This document shows positions 1 through 8,302 of a DNA stretch of 64,000 nt, in pieces; the first letter of the stretch is position 1, and every line of letters starts with the position of its first letter. The notes beneath the pieces were generated by a model. That model saw nothing but the letters and a program-made list of their open reading frames with translations. It had not been told where the DNA came from and ran no database searches. The stretch spans positions 62,001-126,000 of the forward strand of contig DASPNM010000023.1 of assembly GCA_035626515.1 (NCBI GenBank), read 5' to 3'. A program made the position numbers and the translations under genes. This DNA comes from DASPNM01 sp035626515 (GTDB lineage Bacteria; Bacteroidota; Bacteroidia; Chitinophagales; Chitinophagaceae).

Positions 1-986
1 AAAAAATTCCGGTACCAGATCCCAACCAGCGCCATGATCACAGGGATGTTCTGCTGCGGCGCTTCATGGTAAAAATGTCGGTCAACCGAATGCGCACCCC
101 GCAACAGCGATTGAAAATGTTCGTAACCGGTTGCGAGAGCAATGGATAATCCGATGGCGCTCCACAGGGAAAAACGACCCCCGACCCAGTCCCAGAATTC
201 AAATACATTCTCCTCGTCAATCCCGAACCGAGCGGTAGCCTGGCGGTTGGTTGATACTGCGACGAAATGATTACGGATATACATTTCGTGCCGCGCCTTT
301 CTTAAGAACCATTCGCGCGCCGTCTGCGCGTTAGCCATGGTTTCCTGCGTGGTGAACGTTTTCGACGAGATGATGAACAAGGTGCGCTCCGGATCCAGTC
401 CGCGCAATGTTCCCGCGATATGGTTGCCGTCTACGTTTGATACGAAATAAACCTTCATCTTCTTCTTCCGGAAAGGCGTGAGTGCTTCGGTAACCATGTG
501 GGGACCGAGATCGCTTCCGCCGATGCCGATGTTCACAATGTTTCGTATTCTTTTTCCCGTGAAGCCGCGGTGCCTTCCTTCATGGACGGCGTCGCAGAAA
601 CGCTGAATCTTTTCCATCACCCCGCGTACCAGGGGCATCACGTCGGTTCCGCCGCAGTACACCGGCTCTCCGGATAAATTGCGAAGAGCGGTGTGAAGTA
701 CGGCTCTTTTCTCGGTGACATTGATAGGCTCGCCGTGGAACATCGCATCAATCGCTTCCCGCAGCCTGCAGTCTTCGGCAAGCTGGAACAAGAGTCGCAG
801 CGTCTTATCAGTGATGATGTTTTTGGAATAGTCGAACAGCAGGTCTTCGAAACGAATCGAAAATCTTTCGAAACGACCAGGATCTCCACGAAACAGGTCG
901 CGCAAATGCGACGAGCGCAGCTCCGCAAAGTGCGAGTGGAGCTCGCCCCAGGCCCGGGTTGTGGTGGGATTGACCTTCGGTAACAT
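1..986 (-). CDS. pgi: Glucose-6-phosphate isomerase, 3' end cut by the window edge
   Basis: Interconverts glucose-6-phosphate and fructose-6-phosphate in the cytoplasm (glycolysis and gluconeogenesis). Reading the minus strand from the ATG at 986 gives MLPKVNPTTTRAWGELHSHF and stays open to the window edge, about 328 residues. Family motifs are in order: GIGGSDLGP near residue 155, ISSKTFTTQET near 210, and WVGGRFSLWSAIG near 265, which is the PGI signature. The C-terminal part with the catalytic His and Lys lies outside the window. The start lies 14 bases below the stop of the threonine aldolase gene, so the two are probably cotranscribed. Confidence 0.95.
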   Translation of the reverse strand, partial: MLPKVNPTTTRAWGELHSHFAELRSSHLRDLFRGDPGRFERFSIRFEDLLFDYSKNIITDKTLRLLFQLAEDCRLREAIDAMFHGEPINVTEKRAVLHTALRNLSGEPVYCGGTDVMPLVRGVMEKIQRFCDAVHEGRHRGFTGKRIRNIVNIGIGGSDLGPHMVTEALTPFRKKKMKVYFVSNVDGNHIAGTLRGLDPERTLFIISSKTFTTQETMANAQTAREWFLRKARHEMYIRNHFVAVSTNRQATARFGIDEENVFEFWDWVGGRFSLWSAIGLSIALATGYEHFQSLLRGAHSVDRHFYHEAPQQNIPVIMALVGIWYRNF

Positions 987-1000
987 CCGGCGAAATTATT

Positions 1001-2014
1001 TTATAGTCGCTGAAATACCCGGACGGTCTCATCGACCATTTGAGGATTGATATCGAGATGCACCACCAGGCGTACGCGTTGCGGCGCGATGGCGTAACCG
1101 AGAATCCCGTTGTCCCGCAGCTTTTGCACAAGCTCCTTCGCTGTCGTTCCTGGTTTCAGCTGAAAAATGATGATGTTTGTCTCGACGGGCAGCACCAATT
1201 CGGTAAATTTTCTTTCCGCAATGGCGGCGGCAATTTGCCGGGCGTGGGCGTGATCTTCTGCGAGGCGCTGGACATGATTCTGCAGCGCGTATACTCCAGC
1301 CGCCGCGAGAAAACCGGCTTGTCGCATCCCGCCTCCAAACACTTTGCGGACACGCCGCGCGCGTCGAATGAAATCGCCGCTGCCAATCAGCAGACTGCCG
1401 ACGGGGCAACCCAGGCTTTTGCTCAGGCAGATCGAAATGCTGTCGAAGAGTTCCCCATGTTGTTCCGGGCGCTCATTTTTCGCGACCAGCGCGTTAAACA
1501 GGCGCGCTCCGTCGAGGTGCAGCTTTAGTCCATGTGTAAGGCAAACTTCCCGGATTTTTGTCAGTTCCTCCAGATCATAACAACTGCCGCCGCCGCGATT
1601 CGAAGTATTTTCTATGCAAACAAGACCGGTCCTCGCTTTATGCACATCATCAGCGTTGATAGCGGATTCGACATCGACCGCCGTAATCCTGCCGCGGTCG
1701 CCGGGGAGTAGCTTCACCGAGGCGCCGGAATTGAAGGCAATGCCGCCTCCCTCGTACTGGTACACATGAGCGGTCTCATCGCAAATCACCTCATCCCCGG
1801 GCTGGGTGTGACATTTGATCGCGATCTGGTTGGTCATCGTTCCGGAGGGACAAAACAGTGCAGCTTCCTTGCCGAACATCGCAGCGCTGAATGCTTCGAG
1901 TTCATTTATGGAGGGGTCTTCCCCAAAAACATCATCACCCACCCGCGCCTCCATCATTGCTCGAAGCATCCCCGGTGTGGGCCGCGTCACCGTGTCTGAG
2001 CGAAAATCGATCAT
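1001..2014 (-). CDS. ltaE: Low-specificity L-threonine aldolase (PLP, beta-eliminating lyase family)
   Basis: Cleaves L-threonine or L-allo-threonine to glycine and acetaldehyde. The protein begins MIDFRSDTVTRPTPGM, the invariant N-terminus of this family, so the ATG at 2014 is preferred over the start 63 bases upstream, whose extra 21 residues have no family counterpart. Other landmarks are FCPSGTMTNQIA (cofactor phosphate binding), HLDGARLFNA (Asp contacting the pyridine nitrogen) and SICLSKSLGCPVGS with the Schiff-base lysine near residue 200. The length of 337 residues is normal. It is followed directly by pgi on the same strand. Confidence 0.93.
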   Translation of the reverse strand: MIDFRSDTVTRPTPGMLRAMMEARVGDDVFGEDPSINELEAFSAAMFGKEAALFCPSGTMTNQIAIKCHTQPGDEVICDETAHVYQYEGGGIAFNSGASVKLLPGDRGRITAVDVESAINADDVHKARTGLVCIENTSNRGGGSCYDLEELTKIREVCLTHGLKLHLDGARLFNALVAKNERPEQHGELFDSISICLSKSLGCPVGSLLIGSGDFIRRARRVRKVFGGGMRQAGFLAAAGVYALQNHVQRLAEDHAHARQIAAAIAERKFTELVLPVETNIIIFQLKPGTTAKELVQKLRDNGILGYAIAPQRVRLVVHLDINPQMVDETVRVFQRL

Positions 2015-2214
2015 GATGTCGCAAGATAGCCAGCGCATCGCAACTCGCATTCCTAAGTTTCTGGGACCGTTGATCATTCCGGGACGCTGACGTTGTAACC
2101 GGAAGAAGCCGGCTGCGTCTCAATCCATGGTTAAAGCGACCGCGCCTCTCTCCCCATTCATCATTGATCTAAACCGTTTAATATTAAACAATATACTTTG
2201 TATAACATAGTACT

Positions 2215-2222
2215 TACTTTTG
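2215..2222 (+). promoter_or_regulatory. Candidate Bacteroidota -7 box before the first receptor gene
   Basis: TACTTTTG matches TAnnTTTG exactly and lies 40 bases before the ATG at 2262, in a very AT-rich 248-base gap. The nearest upstream TTTG (2197-2200) is only 14 bases away, closer than the usual 19-21, so the -33 element is doubtful. Confidence 0.35.
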
Positions 2223-2261
2223 GAGTGTAATTAACGAAACATAGTATCTAAAAGGTTGAAA

Positions 2262-4700
2262 ATGAACAGAATTTTTGGTAGTTTGGCCGCTTTGATCGTG
2301 ATTCACTGCGGCATCGCGGCCCAGTCGGTCTCCGGATATGTTAAAGGTGATAATACAAGAGCTGTTCATGGAGCCACGCTTACGCTGCACCGTCTGCCGG
2401 ATTCTGCGGCCGTGAAGTTCGTCGCCGCAGCCAGCAACGGCCAGTATCAGTTTGAAGGCATAACGCCTGCCCGGTATATCGTGTCGGCTTCGGCCGTGGG
2501 ATTTCAACGGGTATTCTCCCAGCCATTCGAAGTCGGGGAAGCAGCAACAATATCCCTGCCCACGCTGCAGCTGGTTCTGAATGTACGGTCGATGGAAGGG
2601 GTGACAGTAACGTCGAAAAGACCGCTGGTGGAGCAGAAAGTTGACCGCACCGTGATCAACGTCGAGGCTTCCGTAACGAACGTGGGAAGTTCGGCGCTCG
2701 ATGTGCTCGAAAAATCGCCGGGTGTCGCAGTGGACAAAGACGGCAATATCAGTTTAAAGGGAAAAGCCGGAGTGATCGTGCTGATCGATGGGCGCACTAC
2801 GCACCTGGCGGGAAACCAGCTTGCAGATTATCTGCGCACGCTCAACGCGAGCCAGCTGGATCAGATCGAACTAATGACCAATCCGCCCGCCCGCTACGAT
2901 GCTGCCGGCAATTCGGGGATCATTAACATCAAGACGAAGAAAAACCGCCAGCTCGGTTATAACGGGTCCATTTCCGGCTCCTACGGCCAAGGCCGTTACC
3001 CGAAAGCGAACGAAAGCTTCAATTTCAATTACCGGAAAAACAAGTTCAACCTTTTCAGTACGGTGAGCCACAACTATTATCACAATTATAACCGGCTTGC
3101 GATTCAGCGCCGTTTCCGCGACCGAAATACCAAAGAAATTCTTTCAGTTTTCGACCAGGTTTCGAACATGCAGGCAGAAGGCAACAGCGTTAATACAAAG
3201 CTGGGAATGGATTATTTCGCAAGCCGCAACACCAGCTTCGGCATCGTGCTCACCGGTTACCTGAGCAACCGCGACCACGGCAACCTGAACATTACCGACA
3301 TTTCGGATCCTGCAGGCGCGCTCGTCAATCAGACCCGGGCAGCCACCGGTTCGCGGCAAACCTGGAAAAATTTCAGCAGCAACTTTAATTTCCGGCAGGC
3401 ACTGGACAGCCTCGGTTCGGAACTGACCGCCGATGCAGATTTCCTGTTGTACGGGACGAAAAACAATCAGACAATGATCAACGCCTATTACAACGAAAAC
3501 GGGAACACGATCCGCAAGGCTGATACGCTGCTCGGAAATCTTCCGCAGCAGATCCGTATTTACAGCGCCAAATCAGACTTTGTGAAAGCAATAAGCAAGG
3601 ATGTTCGATTCGAGGCCGGCGTGAAGGCCAGTTACGTAAAAACAGACAACAACGCCCAATACGACAGCATTACATACGGGCAACAGGTTCCGGACCGCAA
3701 CCGAAGCAACCATTTTCTTTATGAAGAGAACATAAACGCGGCATACGTGAATCTGAGCGGATCTCTCGGAAAAAAATGGAACGGTCAGCTGGGGCTGCGC
3801 CTGGAAAACACGAATGCCCGTGGAAACCAGCTTACGAGCGGACAGAAATTCGACCGCCACTACACGCAGCTCTTCCCGACTGCCTATCTTCAGTACAAGG
3901 CCGATGAAAAGAACAGCTTCGTGATGAATTACGGAAGAAGGATCCGGCGGCCGGATTACCAAAGCCTGAACCCGTTCATTAATTTTCTTGACCGTTATAC
4001 TTATCAGCAGGGGAACCCGGACCTGAGGCCCCAGTTCAGTCACAACATCGAGCTCAGCCACAGCCACCGCGGTGTGGTCACCACGACGCTGAACTACAGC
4101 CGCACTAACGACATCATCCAGCAGGTGATCGAACAGAATGAAGACCGGAATGAGACGTACGTGAAGCAGGCAAACATCGCACGGCAGCGGCAGCTCGGCC
4201 TCGCCGTTAATACGTCACTAGCGGTAACAAAATGGTGGAAAAGCAATGTTTTCATCAACGCCTTCAACAACCGGTTCGATGGAATGGTAAACGACACCTT
4301 TGTTTCCGTAGGCGCAACCACTGTTACGCTCAATGGTTCGCAGCAGTTCAGTTTTGGAAAATCCTGGACCGCCGAACTGAGCGCGTTTTACCGGACGGCA
4401 GGAGTCGAAGGCGTTATCAGGTCGCGCCCGGTGGGTATGGTGACGGCAGGGTTCAGCAGGCAGCTGATGAAGGGAAAAGGCACATTACGCCTCACGGTAC
4501 GCGATATTTTCTACACCCAGAGGTTTCGAGGCAGTAGCCGTTACAGCAATATTGACGCGGCTTTCCAGGAAAATCGCGACAGTCGCGTAATGAACATCGG
4601 GTTCACCTACCGTTTCAGTAAGGGTAAGATTAACGGTACTCCTAAGCGCCGTACCGGAAGCGCTGTCGATGAACAGAGCCGGATCAGCGGACAAAATTAA
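2262..4700 (+). CDS. Outer-membrane beta-barrel receptor (TonB-dependent-receptor-like), paralogue 1
   Basis: Probable outer-membrane receptor or transporter of the Bacteroidota beta-barrel family with a carboxypeptidase-regulatory-like N-terminus; the substrate cannot be read. The ATG at 2262 gives a clean signal peptide (MNRIFGSLAALIVIHCGIAAQS). A one-repeat carboxypeptidase-regulatory domain spans about residues 22-100. A plug-like region follows, with VDRTVINVEAS, a ...LEKSPGVAVDKDGNISLKG stretch and ILIDGR near 125-190. From about 200 onward it is barrel strands rich in N, R and aromatics. It ends in a barrel strand (GFTYRFSK) plus a basic tail with VDEQSRISGQN. 812 residues is usual. 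It is collinear with the next gene, so the pair arose by tandem duplication. No SusD partner is adjacent. Confidence 0.88.
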   Translation: MNRIFGSLAALIVIHCGIAAQSVSGYVKGDNTRAVHGATLTLHRLPDSAAVKFVAAASNGQYQFEGITPARYIVSASAVGFQRVFSQPFEVGEAATISLPTLQLVLNVRSMEGVTVTSKRPLVEQKVDRTVINVEASVTNVGSSALDVLEKSPGVAVDKDGNISLKGKAGVIVLIDGRTTHLAGNQLADYLRTLNASQLDQIELMTNPPARYDAAGNSGIINIKTKKNRQLGYNGSISGSYGQGRYPKANESFNFNYRKNKFNLFSTVSHNYYHNYNRLAIQRRFRDRNTKEILSVFDQVSNMQAEGNSVNTKLGMDYFASRNTSFGIVLTGYLSNRDHGNLNITDISDPAGALVNQTRAATGSRQTWKNFSSNFNFRQALDSLGSELTADADFLLYGTKNNQTMINAYYNENGNTIRKADTLLGNLPQQIRIYSAKSDFVKAISKDVRFEAGVKASYVKTDNNAQYDSITYGQQVPDRNRSNHFLYEENINAAYVNLSGSLGKKWNGQLGLRLENTNARGNQLTSGQKFDRHYTQLFPTAYLQYKADEKNSFVMNYGRRIRRPDYQSLNPFINFLDRYTYQQGNPDLRPQFSHNIELSHSHRGVVTTTLNYSRTNDIIQQVIEQNEDRNETYVKQANIARQRQLGLAVNTSLAVTKWWKSNVFINAFNNRFDGMVNDTFVSVGATTVTLNGSQQFSFGKSWTAELSAFYRTAGVEGVIRSRPVGMVTAGFSRQLMKGKGTLRLTVRDIFYTQRFRGSSRYSNIDAAFQENRDSRVMNIGFTYRFSKGKINGTPKRRTGSAVDEQSRISGQN

Positions 4701-4858
4701 TCCAGCAATGAGACCGGGGTTGCGTGAAATGTTAACGCTTTTCACACAGTTGGTTTTTAAAACGGAATTCATCCGCTGGTGTATTGAAAAGCGATTCCTA
4801 CCCTTCAACACGGATTCACTGAAACTTGTCACAAATCTGTCATCGCTGCGGTTGAGGT

Positions 4859-4873
4859 GATGCAAATTGCATC
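4859..4873. repeat. 15-bp perfect palindrome upstream of receptor paralogue 2
   Basis: GATGCAAATTGCATC has 7-bp arms around a central A. It lies 35 bases before the probable start at 4908, in the gap between the two receptor genes. Symmetry and position fit a transcription-factor operator, but no regulator is assigned. It overlaps an alternative upstream ATG (4857) that I do not favour. Confidence 0.4.
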
Positions 4874-4907
4874 CGGAATTCAGAAACATGAACCGACAAT
4901 CCATTTT

Positions 4908-7358
4908 ATGAGAAAGGTTTTTACGCTTGCTCTGACCTTTTTTGCGACTATCGCATCGGCCCAGACAGTACTAACAGGAAGGGTGCACGACCCCGATGGC
5001 CGCCCGGTTGCATCCGCTACGGTATCACTGCTGAAAGCGGCTGATTCGTCGTTGGCCAAAGTTGCGGTTACAGACCGGGACGGACGCTACGAGTTCGAAA
5101 AGATCAGCCAGGGGACTTATCGTATATCGGTGACCGCGGTAGGTTTTGAAAAAAAAATGTCCCCGGCTTTTTCGTTAGAAGGGAAGCTGGACCTCGAGCC
5201 CCTGCAACTCTCGCAGGCAGCCCGGGGGCTGGCAGGTGTCACAGTAGTTTCGAGGAAACCGTTCATCGAAACGAAGATTGACAAGACGATTGTGAACGTG
5301 GAATCATCGCCTACAAGTGCCGGGGCAACGGCCCTGGAGGTGCTTGAAAAGTCGCCCGGTGTGACGGTGGACAATGACGGCAACATCAGCCTTCGCGGTA
5401 AGGCGGGGGTGATCGTAATGATGGATGGAAAGCCTACGTATCTGTCACCGACTGACCTGGCAAATCTGCTGCGCAACCTCCCGGCTTCTGCTCTCGAGCA
5501 AATTGAGATTATGACCAATCCTTCGGCGCGCTTCGATGCCAGCGGAAATTCCGGTGTGATCAATATTCGCACTAAAAAAGGCAGGAACTCCGGCTTTAAC
5601 GGAAGCGTGATGACCGGTTTCACTACGGCGGTGTACAAGCCAGCTGAAACTCTTTACCTGATCCCAAAATCGCAAAACAGCTTCAACTTTAATTTCAGGA
5701 AAAAGAAGGTGAATTTCTTCGGCAATTACAACCCGAACTATTTCCGGGGAAGGAACACCATGAACTTCGAAAATCGTTTTTTGGACGCCAATAAAAATAT
5801 CACGGGCTACAATGTGACTGAGACCCGTTTCAAGTTTGGCAACAACAACCACACGCTGAAGTTCGGTATGGACTGGTTTGCCGACAGGAAAAACACATTC
5901 GGCATCGTGGCCAGCGGCTTCCTGTTCAACGGCCATCCGACACCCGCTACCACCGCCGAGCTTCGGGACGAAAATTTCCAGCTGGAGAGCCGACTGCTTT
6001 CCTATACCGAAAACCGGATTCGATTCCGGAACCTTTCCACCAACCTGAACTGGAAACATACATTCGACACTACCGGGCGGGAGCTTACCATGGACCTTGA
6101 TTACGTGATTTACAGCAATGTGTCGAACATGCTTCTTACTACTGATTACTACGACCGGTACCTGCAACACAACGGGACTTCATACCTGCGCGGCCGGCTT
6201 CCGGCAAATATTGATATTTACACTTTCAGGACCGATTACGTGCACCCGTTTAAAGGTGGAAGGATTGAAGCAGGGCTGAAGATCAGTTACGTGAAGAATG
6301 ACAACCTGGTGAATTACGAGCGCCTGATCTACGACCAGTGGGAGCGCGACCAGATCCGCTCGAACCATTTTATCTATAAGGAGAATATCAATGCTGCTTA
6401 TGTCAGCTACAGCCGCGAACTCAAAAACTGGAGCTTCCAGACCGGGTTGCGGCTGGAAAACACGAACGCCGAAGGCAACCAGGTAGTGACTCAGACGAGT
6501 TTCAGCCGCGACAACACAAGCTTATTTCCTACTGCATTCGCGAGACGGATCCTGGACAAAAAGAACAGTCTGACGCTATCGTACGGTCGCAGAATCCAGC
6601 GTCCGAATTACCAGGACCTGAATCCTTTCGTTTATTTCCTGGATACGCTTTCATACCGGCAGGGAAATATTTACCTGAAGCCCCAGTACACGCACAACGT
6701 CGAGCTCACGCATGCTTTCCGCGACAAGTTCATCACCACGGTAAACTACAATTTTACCGACGACGTGATCTCGCAGATCATTCGTCCCGAGGAGAACAGC
6801 AAGATCCGCTACCTGACCGTTGATAACGTAGCGCAATTCCGGAATATGGGCATCTCCATCACGGCACCCTTTGCGGTCACGAAATGGTGGAACCTGAACC
6901 TGTTTACCAATGTCTTTAATAACCGGTACCAGGGCGTTTACGACACCATTCCAATAGATCTTTCATTCACTTCCTTCATGGTGAACACGACGAGCACGTT
7001 CACCATATCGCAGGGATTTACTGCAGAGCTGACCGGCTTTTACCGACACAAGGCGATCAACAATCTTTCGCGCATGGAGCCTATTTACCAGATCGGATTC
7101 GGAATGCAAAAGCAGGTGTTGAAAGGGAAGGGCACGCTCCGTTTCAATGTAAGAGACCCCTTTGCCTGGCAGAGGTTCCAGGGGCTGAACCGGTACGGCC
7201 TTATCGACGGCAATTTCCTGTCGCGTCCTGATATCCGGTCTGTCACGACCAGCTTTACGTGGCGCTTTGGAAAGAACGGGCAAAACAACGGACCGCGCCG
7301 CCGCAGCAGCAGCTCCCAGGACGAACAAAACCGGGTAGGGCAGGGGGCTCCCCAATAA
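4908..7358 (+). CDS. Outer-membrane beta-barrel receptor (TonB-dependent-receptor-like), paralogue 2
   Basis: Same architecture as its upstream neighbour and clearly homologous along its whole length. Shared segments include the ALEVLEKSPGVTVDNDGNIS stretch, GKAGVIVMMDGKPTYLS, RRIQRPNYQDLNPFVYFLD and FTVRD/FNVRD. The ATG at 4908 is chosen because it directly opens a signal peptide (MRKVFTLALTFFATIASAQT). An ATG at 4857 would add 17 residues with no hydrophobic core. A regulatory-like domain covers about 20-100, a plug-like segment 105-190, and the barrel the rest. The protein ends with a last strand (TSFTWRFGK) and a basic, serine-rich tail with SSQDEQNRVG, like that of paralogue 1. 816 residues. 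Probably an envelope receptor; ligand unknown. Confidence 0.88.
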   Translation: MRKVFTLALTFFATIASAQTVLTGRVHDPDGRPVASATVSLLKAADSSLAKVAVTDRDGRYEFEKISQGTYRISVTAVGFEKKMSPAFSLEGKLDLEPLQLSQAARGLAGVTVVSRKPFIETKIDKTIVNVESSPTSAGATALEVLEKSPGVTVDNDGNISLRGKAGVIVMMDGKPTYLSPTDLANLLRNLPASALEQIEIMTNPSARFDASGNSGVINIRTKKGRNSGFNGSVMTGFTTAVYKPAETLYLIPKSQNSFNFNFRKKKVNFFGNYNPNYFRGRNTMNFENRFLDANKNITGYNVTETRFKFGNNNHTLKFGMDWFADRKNTFGIVASGFLFNGHPTPATTAELRDENFQLESRLLSYTENRIRFRNLSTNLNWKHTFDTTGRELTMDLDYVIYSNVSNMLLTTDYYDRYLQHNGTSYLRGRLPANIDIYTFRTDYVHPFKGGRIEAGLKISYVKNDNLVNYERLIYDQWERDQIRSNHFIYKENINAAYVSYSRELKNWSFQTGLRLENTNAEGNQVVTQTSFSRDNTSLFPTAFARRILDKKNSLTLSYGRRIQRPNYQDLNPFVYFLDTLSYRQGNIYLKPQYTHNVELTHAFRDKFITTVNYNFTDDVISQIIRPEENSKIRYLTVDNVAQFRNMGISITAPFAVTKWWNLNLFTNVFNNRYQGVYDTIPIDLSFTSFMVNTTSTFTISQGFTAELTGFYRHKAINNLSRMEPIYQIGFGMQKQVLKGKGTLRFNVRDPFAWQRFQGLNRYGLIDGNFLSRPDIRSVTTSFTWRFGKNGQNNGPRRRSSSSQDEQNRVGQGAPQ

Positions 7359-7394
7359 AGAGACAGTTTTCTCATGTGCTTTTTGCATGTGAAC

Positions 7395-7428
7395 GTCCCT
7401 CTTTTCTTGGAGGGACTTTTTATTTTTG
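7395..7428 (+). terminator. Rho-independent terminator after receptor paralogue 2
   Basis: GTCCCTC (7395-7401) pairs with GAGGGAC (7410-7416) around an 8-base loop and is followed by a T-rich tract. It lies 37 bases after the stop. The T tract overlaps the TATTTTTG box of the next gene. Confidence 0.85.
7421..7428 (+). promoter_or_regulatory. Candidate -7 box of yajQ inside the terminator T tract
   Basis: TATTTTTG fits TAnnTTTG exactly and ends 20 bases before the yajQ ATG. No good TTG lies 19-21 bases upstream because that stretch is the terminator stem. Confidence 0.4.
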
Positions 7429-7448
7429 CTTACCACACAACATGCTAT

Positions 7449-7940
7449 ATGCCTTCATTCGACATTGTCAGCAAAGTAGACATTCAGGCACTCGACAACG
7501 CGGTGAACGTAACTACCAGGGAGATTACGAACCGGTTTGATTTTAAGGGTTCACATGTCGTAATCGACCTGGACAAGAAAACTTTTCAGATACACGTCGA
7601 AACCGACGATGAAATGAAAATGCGCCAGTTGCTGGAGGTGCTGGTGAGCCGCGCACACAAACAGGGGATTGCTCCCGAAGCTTTTGACCTCTCGAAACCC
7701 GGCCATCAGTCAGGCAAATACTGGAAAAAAGAAGTAACGGTACGAAACGGGTTGCCCCAGGACGACGCGAAAAAGGTTGTTAAGCTGATCAAGGACTCGG
7801 GGCTAAAGGTGCAACCCGCCATTAACGAAGATTTTGTGCGGGTGAATGGCAAAAAAATTGACGATCTCCAGGCCGTGATCGCGCTTTGTCGGGGAGCTGA
7901 TCTTCCGTTTCCTTTACAATATGTGAATATGCGCAGTTAG
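7449..7940 (+). CDS. yajQ: YajQ-family nucleotide-binding protein (DUF520)
   Basis: Small cytoplasmic protein with two ferredoxin-like domains. In some bacteria, family members bind cyclic di-GMP or nucleic acid. The ATG at 7449 gives MPSFDIVSKVDIQALDNAVN, the canonical N-terminus, followed by ITNRFDFKGS. The upstream extension in the same frame runs through the terminator and is rejected. Other conserved parts are KQGIAPEAFDLSKPGHQSGK, VKLIKDSGLKVQPAI and RVNGKKIDDLQAVI. 163 residues is the family length. Likely monocistronic between a terminator and a 362-base gap. Confidence 0.94.
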   Translation: MPSFDIVSKVDIQALDNAVNVTTREITNRFDFKGSHVVIDLDKKTFQIHVETDDEMKMRQLLEVLVSRAHKQGIAPEAFDLSKPGHQSGKYWKKEVTVRNGLPQDDAKKVVKLIKDSGLKVQPAINEDFVRVNGKKIDDLQAVIALCRGADLPFPLQYVNMRS

Positions 7941-7973
7941 GCCCTTAATAACCTGCTTTTGTTTGGACAAAAT

Positions 7974-7982
7974 TGTGGATAA
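7974..7982 (-). promoter_or_regulatory. Single perfect DnaA-box match
   Basis: TGTGGATAA is the exact complement of the consensus TTATCCACA. It is isolated: I see no second box in this gap, no dnaA or dnaN nearby and no obvious unwinding element. It is not enough to call an origin; it could be a DnaA titration or regulatory site, or chance. Confidence 0.3.
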
Positions 7983-8020
7983 CTCCGTTCAGAACACGTG
8001 GAAATGAAAAGGCGAAAAAA

Positions 8021-8053
8021 TTTGGAAACCGGTTATAGCCGAACGTATCTTCA
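8021..8053 (+). promoter_or_regulatory. Candidate promoter of the structured region
   Basis: TTTG (8021-8024), 21 bases, then TATCTTCA (8046-8053), which matches TAnnTTTG at four of six fixed positions. It would start a transcript near 8060, just before the first hairpin of the candidate RNA. Confidence 0.35.
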
Positions 8054-8070
8054 CTTTACAACTGCACGAT

Positions 8071-8194
8071 TTTTGGAAACAAAATGAATGCATGGAGAGA
8101 CGGAAGTCCCTCAAAAGATGGAAGTCACTCCTGAAAGCATCAGATTGGGAATGTGGTCGCGCAAGCGGGCACAGGAACAAAGCCTGATGCTTTC
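8071..8194 (+). ncRNA. Candidate structured RNA with several GNRA-loop hairpins, no known family recognised
   Basis: The stretch folds by eye into consecutive hairpins. Hairpin 1 is TTTTG/CAAAA (8071-8084) with loop GAAA. Hairpin 2 is GAGaGAC/GTCcCTC (8095-8112) with loop GGAA. Hairpin 3 is a short GAT/GTC pair (8117-8126), again with GGAA. Hairpin 4 is an 11-bp perfect outer stem, GAAAGCATCAG (8133-8143) with CTGATGCTTTC (8184-8194). It encloses an inner stem (8152-8173), TGTG..CGC/GCG..CACA, with loop GCAA. A promoter-like pair precedes it and a separate strong promoter for rpmE2 follows it. It could be a free small RNA or an upstream regulatory element. The structure is seen; any function is inference. 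Confidence 0.4.
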
Positions 8195-8217
8195 GTATTT
8201 TAAGCCCGTCAACAAGA

Positions 8218-8249
8218 TTTGGTCGAAAAAGCCTGGAGCTTTACCTTTG
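8218..8249 (+). promoter_or_regulatory. Bacteroidota-type promoter of rpmE2
   Basis: TTTG (8218-8221), 20 bases, then TACCTTTG (8242-8249). Both boxes fit the consensus with the right spacing. Transcription would begin near 8255, giving a leader of about 48 bases before the ATG at 8303. This is the best-formed promoter seen in the window. Confidence 0.65.
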
Positions 8250-8302
8250 CCAACTGTCAAAACGCTGCGGTTGGTATCGTACCACTTAAAAATCAATCAT
8301 TT

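Noticed and set aside
7941..8302. Replication origin
   Set aside because: Only one DnaA box, no dnaA/dnaN neighbours and no repeated AT-rich 13-mers.
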